Shown: positions 44,039-55,167 of the stretch, one piece after another | How positions within the stretch are numbered: the first letter of the stretch is position 1 | Layout of the letters: each line of letters opens with the position of its first letter | Origin: Neurospora crassa OR74A | Lineage: Eukaryota; Ascomycota; Sordariomycetes; Sordariales; Sordariaceae | Direction: 5' to 3' | NCBI RefSeq assembly: GCF_000182925.2 | Contig: NC_026501.1 | Span: 8,101,917 to 8,165,916 of the forward strand | DNA length: 64,000 nt | Position numbers and translations under genes: made by a program | Notes under the pieces: model-generated | Databases searched by the model: none | Told to the model about the DNA's origin: nothing | The model's input: the letters and a program-made list of their open reading frames with translations, nothing else

Positions 44039-45382
44039 ATGGCGGGTTTTCTTTCATACGTTCCCCTGGTCAACAGGCTGGTTGGTGGTGAGGCGCCCAG
44101 AGCCATCGACGTTCCTCCCATCAAAGTCCACAACATCGAGACCGACGCAGACAAGCGGCCGCGGACACTCAAGCACCTCTTACGGGCTAACCATGTGAAC
44201 CATTCCATCTTGTATCATGACCTGCAATATGACAACCATATGGCACATATCCTCTGCTCATCATATGAACTGGGCGCCCAGGCACCGCAGCTATATGACA
44301 TCTATGAGGAAGAGTCCAAGACGTTGGAACCATGGAAGGACTCGCCTTCTGAGGTCTCTGAGGCAGACTGGAGGGACAACCTAGGTGACAGACGGTATCA
44401 GAGAGCCTATGTTGACTTCTTTGAGGACATGATGGTAATGAAGTACAAGTATGACTGGAAGCAGGTTATTGAGGAGTTCATGTTTGGGGGCAAGCAGCCA
44501 TTGATCAATGGTCTTATTTCCAGTCGTAAGTACTTGATTTCGAGCTGCAAGATTATGATTCATTCTGCTGATTAAGTGATGTAGTTGGCCATCCTCTCAT
44601 CCACTTGGGCTATGCCTTTGAGTTCGATAACAGAGAACTTGCCATCGAAGCTCTAAGCTTGGCATCATCCACACACAATTACTTGCACAAGTACATCGAC
44701 GACTCATCGTACACCACCAAGTCGACCATCTCCTCCACATCGCCCTCTGAGCTCCTGGCCAAGCTAGCGAACGACAGCCGTTTTGACGGCCTATTTGACG
44801 AGGCCAAATTCGAGAACGTCGACGCACTCTTTGAGAAGGCCGAGCCGCTAGTGTTGGAATACTGGAACGCTTGGGAACTGGTCAACCCCGTCGAGCAATT
44901 CCGCGAGTCCCAGGAAGCGGCCATTGAGCTCCTGGTTGCATCCGTTCCACCCGGGACGCATTCTTACAACTTCTTCCTCGTCCACGTATTGACAACGAGC
45001 CATGCCGTTCGAGTGTTGCTGCCCTTCGTACCAGTCAAGTTTCACATCAACCTCGTGAGGCAGTGGTGGCTTCTTACCCTGGCTGCGTACATTGCTGTGC
45101 TCCGCCCCAAGGTTGACCCGGATTACATCCCTCAGGACCTGAAGGGTAAGAGCTGGAATTATGTTGAGGACAAGGCGCTGAACGGTCGGTTTGCGAAGGA
45201 TGCTCATTATGTGAAAGGTTGGTTGCCTTCTTGACACATCCTGATTCTGATCGCTTTGCTAAATCAAGAACTCAACAGCCATTCGGTCAATCAGAGAGGC
45301 GGCAAAGACTTGGGGTGATGTCCATGACCGGTTCCTCGCAGCTGCGGTTCGGTTTGCGGATGATTTCGAGGGATGGTGGTAG
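44039..45382 (+). CDS. questin oxidase-like protein (AflY family)
   Basis: Three exons: 44039-44525, 44585-45217 and 45279-45382, giving 407 aa. Introns are 59 and 61 nt with GTAAGT and GTTGGT donors. Family features include the early NHVNHSILYHDLQYDNHMAH segment (the AflY-type histidine region), LGHPLIHLGYAFE spanning intron 1, and YNFFLVHVLTTSHAVRVLLP. The final exon (AIRSIREAAKTWGDVHDRFL) ends in GWW. Members such as AflY and GedK catalyse Baeyer-Villiger type ring cleavage of anthraquinones in aflatoxin and geodin pathways. Here no polyketide synthase or tailoring gene is nearby, so this is probably a stand-alone paralogue with unknown substrate. Confidence 0.82.
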
Positions 45383-45830
45383 TTTGGAGGTCTCTGGGTG
45401 TTGGGTTCGGCGATGGTTAACTCCAATGCTGCATTCTCTGTATATTACCAATGCTCTTAAAACCACGGCCAGACTGTTGACGATGAAATCCTAATAAATG
45501 AATCAGTGGTTGAGAAGGCATTCTGTTTTCATACAAGTCTCAAGGTTCGAGAGAGCGCTGGGTGGCTCACGTATTAAAGGGTTAGGGTTGTCCCAAGTAC
45601 ATTATCCCTGTAAACTGTACGTTTGCGCTGGAAATCCGGGCCTGGGCCGTGCCATGAAGGTAGGTCGCGGGAGCAAAGTGCCGCCTATCGCCATTGCCTC
45701 TATGATGATTTTTCTTGTTTAATTTGGGACTTCGTCACTTCAACAACCGCCTTTCTCATACAGCTCTCTTCGTTACACCCCACCGTGCAATGTGACCAAT
45801 GCTGTGTCGCACGCACCTGCGAAACTTGCA
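45383..45830. other. short intergenic region before rad17
   Basis: About 450 bases in tandem orientation; it carries the 3' end of the questin-oxidase-like gene and the rad17 promoter. Confidence 0.5.
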
Positions 45831-48665
45831 ATGGCGCCGGCTGCAAAGCGACGCAAACGGACCATTGTCGACGACTCTGACGCCGAAGAAGACGAGAAGA
45901 AGCAGACGAGTCAAAACAATCAAAACACCCTGAATCGCTACCTCATCGCGTCCCCCGTCGCGAGCAAGTCCGCTAAGCCAGACGATAACGACCTCCCAGA
46001 AGTAATACCAGAGTCTTCAAGTCCTGTGAGAGCCACTACGAGAACTACACGCGCTTCGACAAGATCTCAACCTCCAGCTGCATCGTCTGCCACCCTTCGG
46101 AACCGACTGCCAAAAGCTGCTTCCGGGAGCCCAAGCGCAAGCCCGATCAAGTCACGGACGAGGGCACAGAAGAAACTCAAAACTGAGGAAAATGGGAGGA
46201 ATGGGGACCTCAAGGTTCTCTTCTCGAAGCAAACGGAAAGGAGTCAAGCATCTGCGCAATCGGGCGTGAGCAGCAAGGATATTAGCGATTTCCTTGAGGA
46301 TATCATTAGCGAGTCCGATGACGACATCGCTCTGTCCAAGACGGCAGCATCCAGCTTGGTTGGACTGCAAGCTCACAGGCGCTTCAAAGACAACTCCCAG
46401 GGCACCTCCCAAGGGAGCTCGTTGTTCAGTACCCAGACTAGTACGCTAAGTTCAACCACGGGTCAGCGCTTCTTGAAGCCGTCAAGACCAACTAGGCCAG
46501 TGGTTGCCCCACCTCCGTCGACCGATGACGATTCCCGACCGTGGTCCGAACGATTCGCCCCAACAAACCTGGAGGAGCTGGCTGTACACAAAAGGAAAGT
46601 GGGAGATGTGCGGAAATGGCTGGAGGACGTTATTGCTGGCCGGATGAGGCAGCGCCTCCTGGTGCTGAAGGGCGCTGCTGGCACGGGCAAAACGACCACT
46701 CTGAAACTGCTAGCCGAGGATATGCGATGCGAAGTTCTTGAATGGAGAAATCCAGCAAGTTCATACGGTGTTCCTCAGGGATACCAGTCTGCGTCTTCGC
46801 AGTTCGAAGAGTTCTTGGGAAGAGGCCGGAAGTTTGGACAGCTGGACCTGGAAGGCGACTCACCTCTGCCGGCACTGGCGCCCACGATCAACACATCAAA
46901 TCAGGGCCGAAGGGTAATCCTAATTGAAGAATTTCCCAATACCTTCATGCGATCATCTACCGCCTTGACCAACTTCAGGAACACAATTTATGAGTTCTTG
47001 GCGGCTAACACCCCAGCACTCACACCCTTTGGGCAGACACCACCCGCGGACTCGATTGTTCCAATAGTAATGGTAATATCTGAGACCTTGCTTACTACAA
47101 CATCTGCTTCCGCCGACAGCTTTACTGCACATCGATTACTAGGTCCCGAGATTTTGCGACACCCTGGGACAGGTGTCATCGAATTCAACCCCATTGCGCC
47201 ATCTCTCCTCGCTAAAGCCTTAGAGCTGGTAGTTAAGAAGGAAGCCCGAAGGTCGGGCCGCCGAATGACCCCTGGACCACTTGTACTCAAACGTCTTGGA
47301 GAGATTGGGGACATCCGAAATGCAATTGCATCGCTAGAGTTCCTTTGTGTTAAGGGCGACGATGACGCCGACTGGGGATCCAAGGTTGCTTTCACGAAGA
47401 CGAAAAAAGGATCAAAGGATGCAGCGCTGACCAAGGGTGAGCAAGAAAGCCTTGAGCTAATATCTCAGCGAGAGGCAACGCTGGGTATCTTCCACGCGGT
47501 TGGAAAAGTCGTATACAACAAAAGGGCTGAAAAGCCGCTCCCCTTGGGGTCTGAAGAAGCAAAAGCGGAGACATTACCAGGCTACCTGTCACACTTGTCC
47601 AGGCCGAAGAAATCCGAAGTTGCTGTTGACACGCTAATCGATGAACTGGGTACTGACACCCAGACCTTCATTGCGGCCTTACACGAAAATTACGCCCTGT
47701 CGTGCGAGAGTAGTCCCCTCGATCCGAATTCTTCCTTAGACTACATGAATGGATGTCTCGACTACCTGTCCGAAGCCGACCTTCTCTGTCCCTCCTGGGA
47801 TATTTTTTTTGGCGGAAAGGGAGGGTTTGCCGGCGGAAATTACGGCGGCAAGGACTCGGGTAGCCATATACTCCGGCAGGATGAAATGGCATTCCAGGTC
47901 GCCGTTCGCGGCCTATTGTTCTCCTTACCGTCGCCTGTTAAACGGCAGACGCACCCAACGTCAGGTCGTGGGGGAGGAGACGCATTCAAAATGTTCTACC
48001 CGGCTTATCTCAAGCTGTGGAGGGCCAAGGAGGAAATGGAAGGTTGTGTGGACATGTGGGCTACCAAGATGCTGAAGGGCGAGGACGGCATGACATTATC
48101 GCATAGCGGCGGCACAACTATGAATTTGACCAGCGGTGCATCGGCGTTCCAAAGGCCATCCTCGACAGTGAACCCGAACGTCAACAGCGTGAAAGATTGG
48201 GCTAGCACACAAAGACCCCAGCCAGTCAGGCAAGAGCCGACCTCCGCGTCAAGTAGTTCCGCGCCCCCTCTCCTCTCGCTCGGCTCCGCCGCTCGACAAG
48301 AAATGGTCCTCGAGCGTCTCCCTTACATGGCACACATTGCCCGCGGTCGACGCGGCTCGTTCGGTTCCATGCGTATGCGGGACCTAGACAAGATCGTGTC
48401 CTTCCATGGCATTGGGCCTCCCGCAACCGAGGATTTGGACGAAGACGAAGCTGTAGGAGCGGAGGAGGCAGGGGTGACTGAGAGTTGGACTACGGATAAA
48501 CCTGTGGAGGAAGCGATGATCCCCGGGCGGGACAAGAGAGGGCTAGGTGCGATCCTCAGCCGGGCTACTGCCAGTAGGGTGCATGGTAATGGACAGGGGC
48601 AGGAGGCGGCGGAGCTGGGTGGGATTCAGAGCTTGGTGTTGAGTGATGATGATATCGAGGATTGA
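45831..48665 (+). CDS. rad17: Rad17/Rad24 checkpoint clamp-loader subunit
   Basis: Single exon of 944 aa from the ATG at 45831 (MAPAAKRRKRTIVDDSDAEE); an in-frame ATG at 45792 would add 13 residues. The first 230 residues are charged and Ser-rich with nuclear signals (KRRKR). An AAA+ domain follows, with WSERFAPTNLEELAVHKRKV (the typical RFC-box-like entry), Walker A GAAGTGKTT at 281-289 and a Walker B region VILIEEFP near 362. The DEA(D/N) variation at Walker B, the length and the KRK-W spacing match Rad17/Rad24 rather than RFC1-5. In yeast and S. pombe this subunit joins RFC2-5 to load the 9-1-1 clamp at DNA damage. The C-terminal 150 residues are disordered and acidic. Confidence 0.9.
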   Translation: MAPAAKRRKRTIVDDSDAEEDEKKQTSQNNQNTLNRYLIASPVASKSAKPDDNDLPEVIPESSSPVRATTRTTRASTRSQPPAASSATLRNRLPKAASGSPSASPIKSRTRAQKKLKTEENGRNGDLKVLFSKQTERSQASAQSGVSSKDISDFLEDIISESDDDIALSKTAASSLVGLQAHRRFKDNSQGTSQGSSLFSTQTSTLSSTTGQRFLKPSRPTRPVVAPPPSTDDDSRPWSERFAPTNLEELAVHKRKVGDVRKWLEDVIAGRMRQRLLVLKGAAGTGKTTTLKLLAEDMRCEVLEWRNPASSYGVPQGYQSASSQFEEFLGRGRKFGQLDLEGDSPLPALAPTINTSNQGRRVILIEEFPNTFMRSSTALTNFRNTIYEFLAANTPALTPFGQTPPADSIVPIVMVISETLLTTTSASADSFTAHRLLGPEILRHPGTGVIEFNPIAPSLLAKALELVVKKEARRSGRRMTPGPLVLKRLGEIGDIRNAIASLEFLCVKGDDDADWGSKVAFTKTKKGSKDAALTKGEQESLELISQREATLGIFHAVGKVVYNKRAEKPLPLGSEEAKAETLPGYLSHLSRPKKSEVAVDTLIDELGTDTQTFIAALHENYALSCESSPLDPNSSLDYMNGCLDYLSEADLLCPSWDIFFGGKGGFAGGNYGGKDSGSHILRQDEMAFQVAVRGLLFSLPSPVKRQTHPTSGRGGGDAFKMFYPAYLKLWRAKEEMEGCVDMWATKMLKGEDGMTLSHSGGTTMNLTSGASAFQRPSSTVNPNVNSVKDWASTQRPQPVRQEPTSASSSSAPPLLSLGSAARQEMVLERLPYMAHIARGRRGSFGSMRMRDLDKIVSFHGIGPPATEDLDEDEAVGAEEAGVTESWTTDKPVEEAMIPGRDKRGLGAILSRATASRVHGNGQGQEAAELGGIQSLVLSDDDIED

Positions 48666-50714
48666 TTGATGGGCGGGCATGGCCGTTACTCGGGACCAAG
48701 AGTTCAAGGGTACATTACTTGGGGCATTATTACGTGACAAAAAAAAGATCTAGAAACATGAAATTTGGCAGAGATGGTACTACACAGGAATAGATGACAA
48801 TGAGAGGACCACGCCCAGTAAACCATATTTCGAGTATGATGTGCAGGGTACTGTAGAATTGTGTCCGTTTCGATTCGATAAATTTTGCTAAATAGCAAAA
48901 AAGCAGTTCACGATGCTGAAGTACGGGAACAGTACAATGTTAGAGGAGAGCCTAGATGATAAGACAACAAACAACTATCTTTTCACAGATCCGTAAACTG
49001 TATGTTCAGGTCAGTTACCCTAGTACCACATCTCTTTGACTACTCCAACAATCCAAGATCTTAAAACTTCAGCACCAATTGTCATATCTTTAATCATCAC
49101 TGCGATTGGAACTCCAAGCGGTGCACGAGCCATACAAGGTGAACGATGGCACCTCGTGGTTGTTGTAGTTGTGGTGGCAACATTGGGCTTGTGGTAGGAG
49201 TTAACTACAAGGTACATAAGTCAATTGTCAGACGCTCAATTGCTGGAGTGGGCCTGCTCATACGAACTCATCTCCTGCCTTTTACCGGATGTGACCGTGA
49301 GTTGGCCCAAAATACTCCAATACCCTAATCTTTGGAACCCATCTGGACATCCAGAATTCGAATCATATTTTTGTCAACTTTTTGCACTTTTTTTTATTCT
49401 TGTTTCCCGGCTGGGAACATCCTGCTACGACTTGGAAGATATTCATGGTTTTTTTTTGGCATCTCTTTTACTTCTCATAATGACTGTTGAGGACGTTGCG
49501 ACAGTTTGTTTTTCCTTTATCACAAATTTGGTAAGCGGTGCAGGGCAGTTTTTTGCTTGCGTCCAGCGTCGCTATCGCGCGATATCGCTGCCGCGGCGCA
49601 CCGACTGCCCTCACTGTGTTGTTGTTGTTGCCCGCCCGCCCGCACGCAGTGCCGATGTCCACCAACAACATCTCATTCTCGCATTTTGGCTCAAACTGCA
49701 ATTTCCCATCAGGCGCGCAATTGAGTACGAACCACGGCGCCAAGTTCCAAGCAGATGCGCGGCAGCCAGGCACACTGCAAATCACCTGTCTGGCTGAAGC
49801 AGACAACACAATGAATTTTTCTCTTAACTTCCTTGTGAATCTTCTTTGATGAAACTTTCCCCGACGGCCTGGGGAGGGGATTACCAAGGGATGCTAGCGG
49901 CAACAGCGGACAAACATTGAGACGGGCTACCCGGACGGGTCGGTCGGGGTCGGGAGCAGTTGGGACTAGTACTTGGTCGAAGGGTGAAGAAGCCAACAAC
50001 AGCATTTGCCGCAGTCGGCCAACACCAACAAACGAGACAGCATCCCGCCTAGAGATGCTGTTTGAAATCCAGGATGCTACTATTTGTATTTCTTGTTGTC
50101 CTCAATAATCTGAACTTCTCGCTGTCTCGATGGCGGCATTCAGCCAGAATTATTACAAGTTCCCGCGAATAGCTCCGGCACGGCAACGATATGCATGGGA
50201 TCGATAGCTACCGTGCGCCGGTGAGAGTCAGTCAGTCTGCAACGCATATATCACATTTGCTGTTGCCAGTTTCTCCAGGTTAGGCAGTTGTGATGTGATT
50301 GCACTTCTGCTTGTGATGGAAGGGATGGATGGATGGATGCCCGACCACAACGCCAACTGGGATCCGCTCCGATGGTGCCGGTGCCCGCACCCGACATGCG
50401 GGAAATGGGGACCCACTCTTTGCCCGTTGTAAGTCGGCCGGCTGGGTCGGATCGGGCGGGCAAGGTTAAAGCAGTCGGGCACCTAGTATGATGCGGGTGA
50501 ACACTGAATAGTACTTTGTGGGCATTGCTATGTACAACACAGGAGACAGGTTGAATACGTCTTGGTAGGATTATTGGACTGGTTGGTATCAGAGATGTAG
50601 AGTTTGACCACGGACGACAAGTCCCCTTCATCTGGAAACTGACAGCTCACGCAGGAGAGAGATATCTTGTTTCCAGATGGAATCCCTTCCCTTGTCAGCC
50701 GAAACTGGATTTAC

Positions 50715-50745
<31 letters not shown>

Positions 50746-53700
50746 TCTTAAGCTCGACACTTCTTGCCCGACCAAGGAAGAAACAAAATTGAATCTTTGC
50801 ATTGTTGCTTATGGTAATCATTAAAGCGTCATCCTCTCGCTCTACCTTGTTTCACTTGTGAACATCGATGTCGCTCTGCGCTCATCACTACAAGGGTAAG
50901 GCGCGGTTCACAGTAAGAGTGTTCAATTACCTAGAAATGGGGGCAAAGCATGGTGTCCTTTTCATGTGCTGACCACCTGGCACACGAGCAAGGTTCGAAA
51001 CATGGCAACCCGACAGTTGCCTAGACGGAGAAGCATTGGGTCACGGAGGGGCTGGGATAATGCTTTTCCATGTCGTGCCAGATGCAGAAATAACAAAGCG
51101 TACCCCAAGAAACCTCATGCGACCAGTCAAGCGAGAGAATTAACAAGGGGAAACTGAAAAAAAAAAAATCGAAAAGCCCAGATGCAAAGAAGCCATGTTA
51201 GAACTAGGGAGAGAGAGGTGGTCAGTTGGCCTTGTCTTACATCTGATTGGTTATGACCCGCAGGACCTCCCCAATCTGGGTTTCCTGATGGCCTGGATTC
51301 GCTTCTCATTGCATGGCTTCGGGTCCCAGCCAGTTTTTCTTCGATAGCGATTAAACCCCGGAAGACATATACTGTTAACTTTATTTTAATGAGGAACAAA
51401 AATCGTAAAAGGATGGTCGGATTATGCCAAGTTAGTCACTCCTCTTGGTGTAATCAGAAAGCGGAAAATCTGGACACTTCATGATCGTTATATGTTGAGC
51501 GCAAATATCGTTATCAGCTGACCAAGCTCACAATGTCCGAGATATACAGACATCTTCTCTGGATATTGTCAACAGTAACGATGGTTATCTCATTATCATC
51601 GCTGGTGATCCGGCAAGCTAGTAAAGACGATCAGCCCCAGGATTGCGGTGCTGTTGGACAAATCAGCTTTCGGGGACTCGAGAAGTCGTTCACGCTGAGC
51701 CAATGGATAAGTGCTTAAGCGACAGGGTAGGTAAGTATGGATAAAGCGGCGGGGCTGTGCGGCCTAAAGGTCGGCTGCCAGGACTTGCGTGCACTTGTTT
51801 CCGGGATCAACGATCTATCTGTCTCTGGTTAGCTAGCCCATGAGGTGGTGAACTCTAGGGGGTCTGACGATGAGTAACGGGCACTCTTTCCGAAGGTCGC
51901 ATGGCTTTAACGATCAGTCACTGCTTCGCGGTTGAACAACGCAGCGCGTTCCCGGAGCTGGACATCGTTCTTGTGCTGCGATAATCTCTGGTAGTGTACA
52001 GGAAGCTCCCAGGCCACGATCTTCATCCCACACACCAACCAACCTTTGACGAACTTTACGAGTCGAGTTGGCGCCCCACCGCAGATTTCCCAGTGAAACT
52101 GCTCGCAACGCTGGTATTGTTAGCATGGTGCTGCCCGAATTTACGCCACATGGTGTTATGACATGACACAGTTGCATCGCTTCCTCCCTCGCTACAAGTT
52201 CTAAGACGTGGTTTGCCTCTGAGTGTATGCTGTTCTTTGCTGCTGTGAGACGGATTATAAGCTCCAGATTCAGAGTTAGTGGATGTGTGAGACTGCGAGC
52301 AAGCAGCAACAGACTGGGCAGGCCGGGTGCTTTTCTTTGCATTTCCTGATGCGCCCCTCGCTTGTTCGTTACGGCACACATTTTCATAACAATATTCTAG
52401 TGGTGCCACCACAAACAAGCAACGCTGGGGGCCCACGCTAGCGATTGCAGGCTCGTGTGCTTTTCAGGTTTTGGTGATGGTTGCGCAGAGGTATTGACGG
52501 CCCAGAGTGCGGCTTTGCAACAAATACCGATACGCGTAGCAGGCACGCAGGGTCACCGGGCAATCGAGGTGGGTCAGCGCCGAATAAAGTGTGGGAAAAG
52601 CTGCAAAGGTACCTCTAGGTACGATAAGTAATCAGTGATGAGAACTTACCCCATAGCATGAAGGAGTTCAGGGACACTCAAACGTAAAGACACGAGGCGA
52701 AGTTGCCGAACTTACTTGCAGTCGGAAAAGAGGAGGACAACGAGAGGCGGGGAGTATTTATATCGGGAGCGGTTTGGTCCCGTCAGGTCCGAAAGCGCTA
52801 CCTGGCGGGGGGTTGCTGCGATGGGTGCCTCCCGTCGCTGCTGAGGGCCACTCAACACGGCACCGTTGAACACCCGGACCACTGCGTGCCCTGTTTGCCG
52901 TATGGTAGGTAGTGTCTCGTTGAGCCAGACGGGAGCTGCCTGCCTTCTTCCGCCACATGTTACAGAATGGCAGAAATAGCTCATAAGGTATTCACCTTTA
53001 CACCTGCTGGTGCACGCGCAGTGCGTTCCGTTGGTGGTGATACAACTTGTGCTCACTCATCGTGGTAAATTACATCGAAAGGACAAAGAAAGACGTGGGC
53101 GATGGCTTGCGCTCGGTCGCCGGAAACACAGTCTTGCCTGTCGCATCCCCACTCTCAGTCAGCAGCTCAGTGAGACGAGCTTCCAGCTCGGTGGCTTGAA
53201 CTTGCGCCGTCAATCAGGTGGTACCACGACATGCAGTGAAGTGAACGGCAAGTGGTCCTCATCCGAAGGCAAGTTACATAGTAGAAAACTGAGAACACAG
53301 AATACCTAGGTACGCATCTGCAAGAATCTCTAGACACAGCAAGGCAACGGTGGAATGATTGAAATGTCGAAAATGAGAAGAAGCGCAAGCGACCTTGGTT
53401 GGGCATTGATCATTGATACGCTTGACGTTCCCTGACTCCCAAGACGTGTACTCGTCACAGATCGATTCACTGCCCTGTCCCGGTCCACTGCTTGAGCCGA
53501 CCCCGCCGCCAAGTTCCAACAGCACTTCCCCGTTCACAAAGAAGTCAGGCATGTACGCCGAGGTCGAAATGGTGGTTGGAAGTCAGTAACAAAGACAACA
53601 AAACTCTGGGAGAACAAACGGCTCGGGGCATCTCTCGCCAGAACAGCTGCAACTGTATTGTGCCTTTGGAGACGTCCCTCTCATTACGAGCTCCCATTCC

Positions 53701-55167
53701 GCAAGAGTTACATGACTCTACGTGGGCGCTGCAAGGCTTGAATGGTGGAGTAAGTGGTTGGGTTCGCATGGTTAACAACTGTTTGGACTGTATCACCAAC
53801 CCTGCCATCAACCCACCGTCCCCAGCTATCAAGGCTCGGAACGAAAAAGGTCGCTTCCAGAGTTCCAGCTGCCTCTATGCTCAGTGAGTGGACGCGGATT
53901 CGTGGAGGCAGTTGGAGATAGGTAGCCAGTAGCCTACCTACATCCATGTAACTGCTGCCACTCCTGTCCGCTTCCGCCTCATGCTGCCAATGTTCCAAAA
54001 ACGAATTGATGACATGATTTTACGGGATTTTCGTTGCTCTTGTGACGCTGGGACAAGACGTGCCATTGCTCTGCCCACCTCCGCCCCGGTCCCGCCGCTC
54101 CCTGGCTTTTTCCATGGCTGATACAAAACCAACAGCATTCCCACATCACTCAACGGCCTTGTGCTTGTTTCCTTTCGATCTCTCTTCGCTTCCCTTTCCT
54201 ATCGATCCGCGGCTTGATGCCCGCCGCCCTACCCCTACTACTGCTCGTCTGCTCCGGCCTACTCGAACCCGACAACAATCAAACAGCCTCAGCTTCAAGG
54301 GCACCCAAGTCTACCTCTACCCGCCGAATCCGCCTTCCCCTCAAACGCACGGCGTTATCCTTGTTTGGTCCGGCCGCCTACCTTGGATGAAAAGGGCCCA
54401 TCACAACGGCGGTAAAGAACAACCCTTTCATCGGAGGGCCTAGGACAACTGGTAGTGATAAGAGACGGGTTTAGAAGGCGCCATCTTAGTCGCGCCGGCA
54501 TAGCAATCGTGGAAAGTCAAGAAGGCTGGCCTGCAATTTCGCATCTTTTCGGACTCTGCAGAAGCCTCTCTTCATCTCGGTGAACCGCGACATCTGTGAG
54601 CTTTTTCCAACCACGTCGAGAACTCAAGTGTTCGCCATTCACTCGTAACGTACCTGGCTGCGGTGGGCAAAGTTGAGCTTATACTGCAGGCCGATCAATA
54701 AATCTCCCGTGGATACCCATGCTTCCGAACCAACATTTAGTCCTGGGCGAACACCTGCTGATTGTTGCAAGACTTGCTATCCCGTTGCGATACGACGTTT
54801 TCACCCTCACACGGGAATTGGGCAGATATACTTTGGCTCCAATTCTATCTAGATGTGCCTCGTTTTCACTCCACTAGTCAACAGTCTTTCTACTTTCTGC
54901 CTGTGCCACTTGGGACTGTGAAGGGCAAACAACAAACGAAACAAAGACCTCGATCTCTTTATCTGATACTTAATCCCGCCCAACACATCTGGCCGTTTCG
55001 AAGCAGATACCGGGAGACCCTTTAAGGGCCTTTTTGAGAAGAGCAAGGTCTATGGTGGACACCTATGCAACAGTCCGTTGAGAATCCGTCGGGCTCGATC
55101 TAGCCTTTCTACGTCTCATTTGCTGTGATCGATCTCTCCGAGCTGCTCTTTGAGTCAGCGTGCGACT
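48666..55167. other. 6.5-kb gene-poor stretch
   Basis: The longest stretch without a supported gene. Frames are short, unspliceable into anything I recognise, and overlap on both strands. It contains a T28 tract at 50719-50746, GGAT repeats near 50324-50338, and ACCTAGGTA-type motifs at 52609-52622 and 53303-53312. The last kilobase before 55168 is pyrimidine-rich and may be a long promoter or 5' leader for the RING gene. A noncoding RNA cannot be ruled out from sequence alone. Confidence 0.45.
50719..50746. repeat. poly(T) tract, 28 nt
   Basis: Uninterrupted T run in intergenic DNA. Confidence 0.9.

Noticed and set aside
50324-50338. Short GGAT tandem repeat as a possible array
   Set aside because: Only about four units without spacers; a simple microsatellite, not a CRISPR or satellite array.
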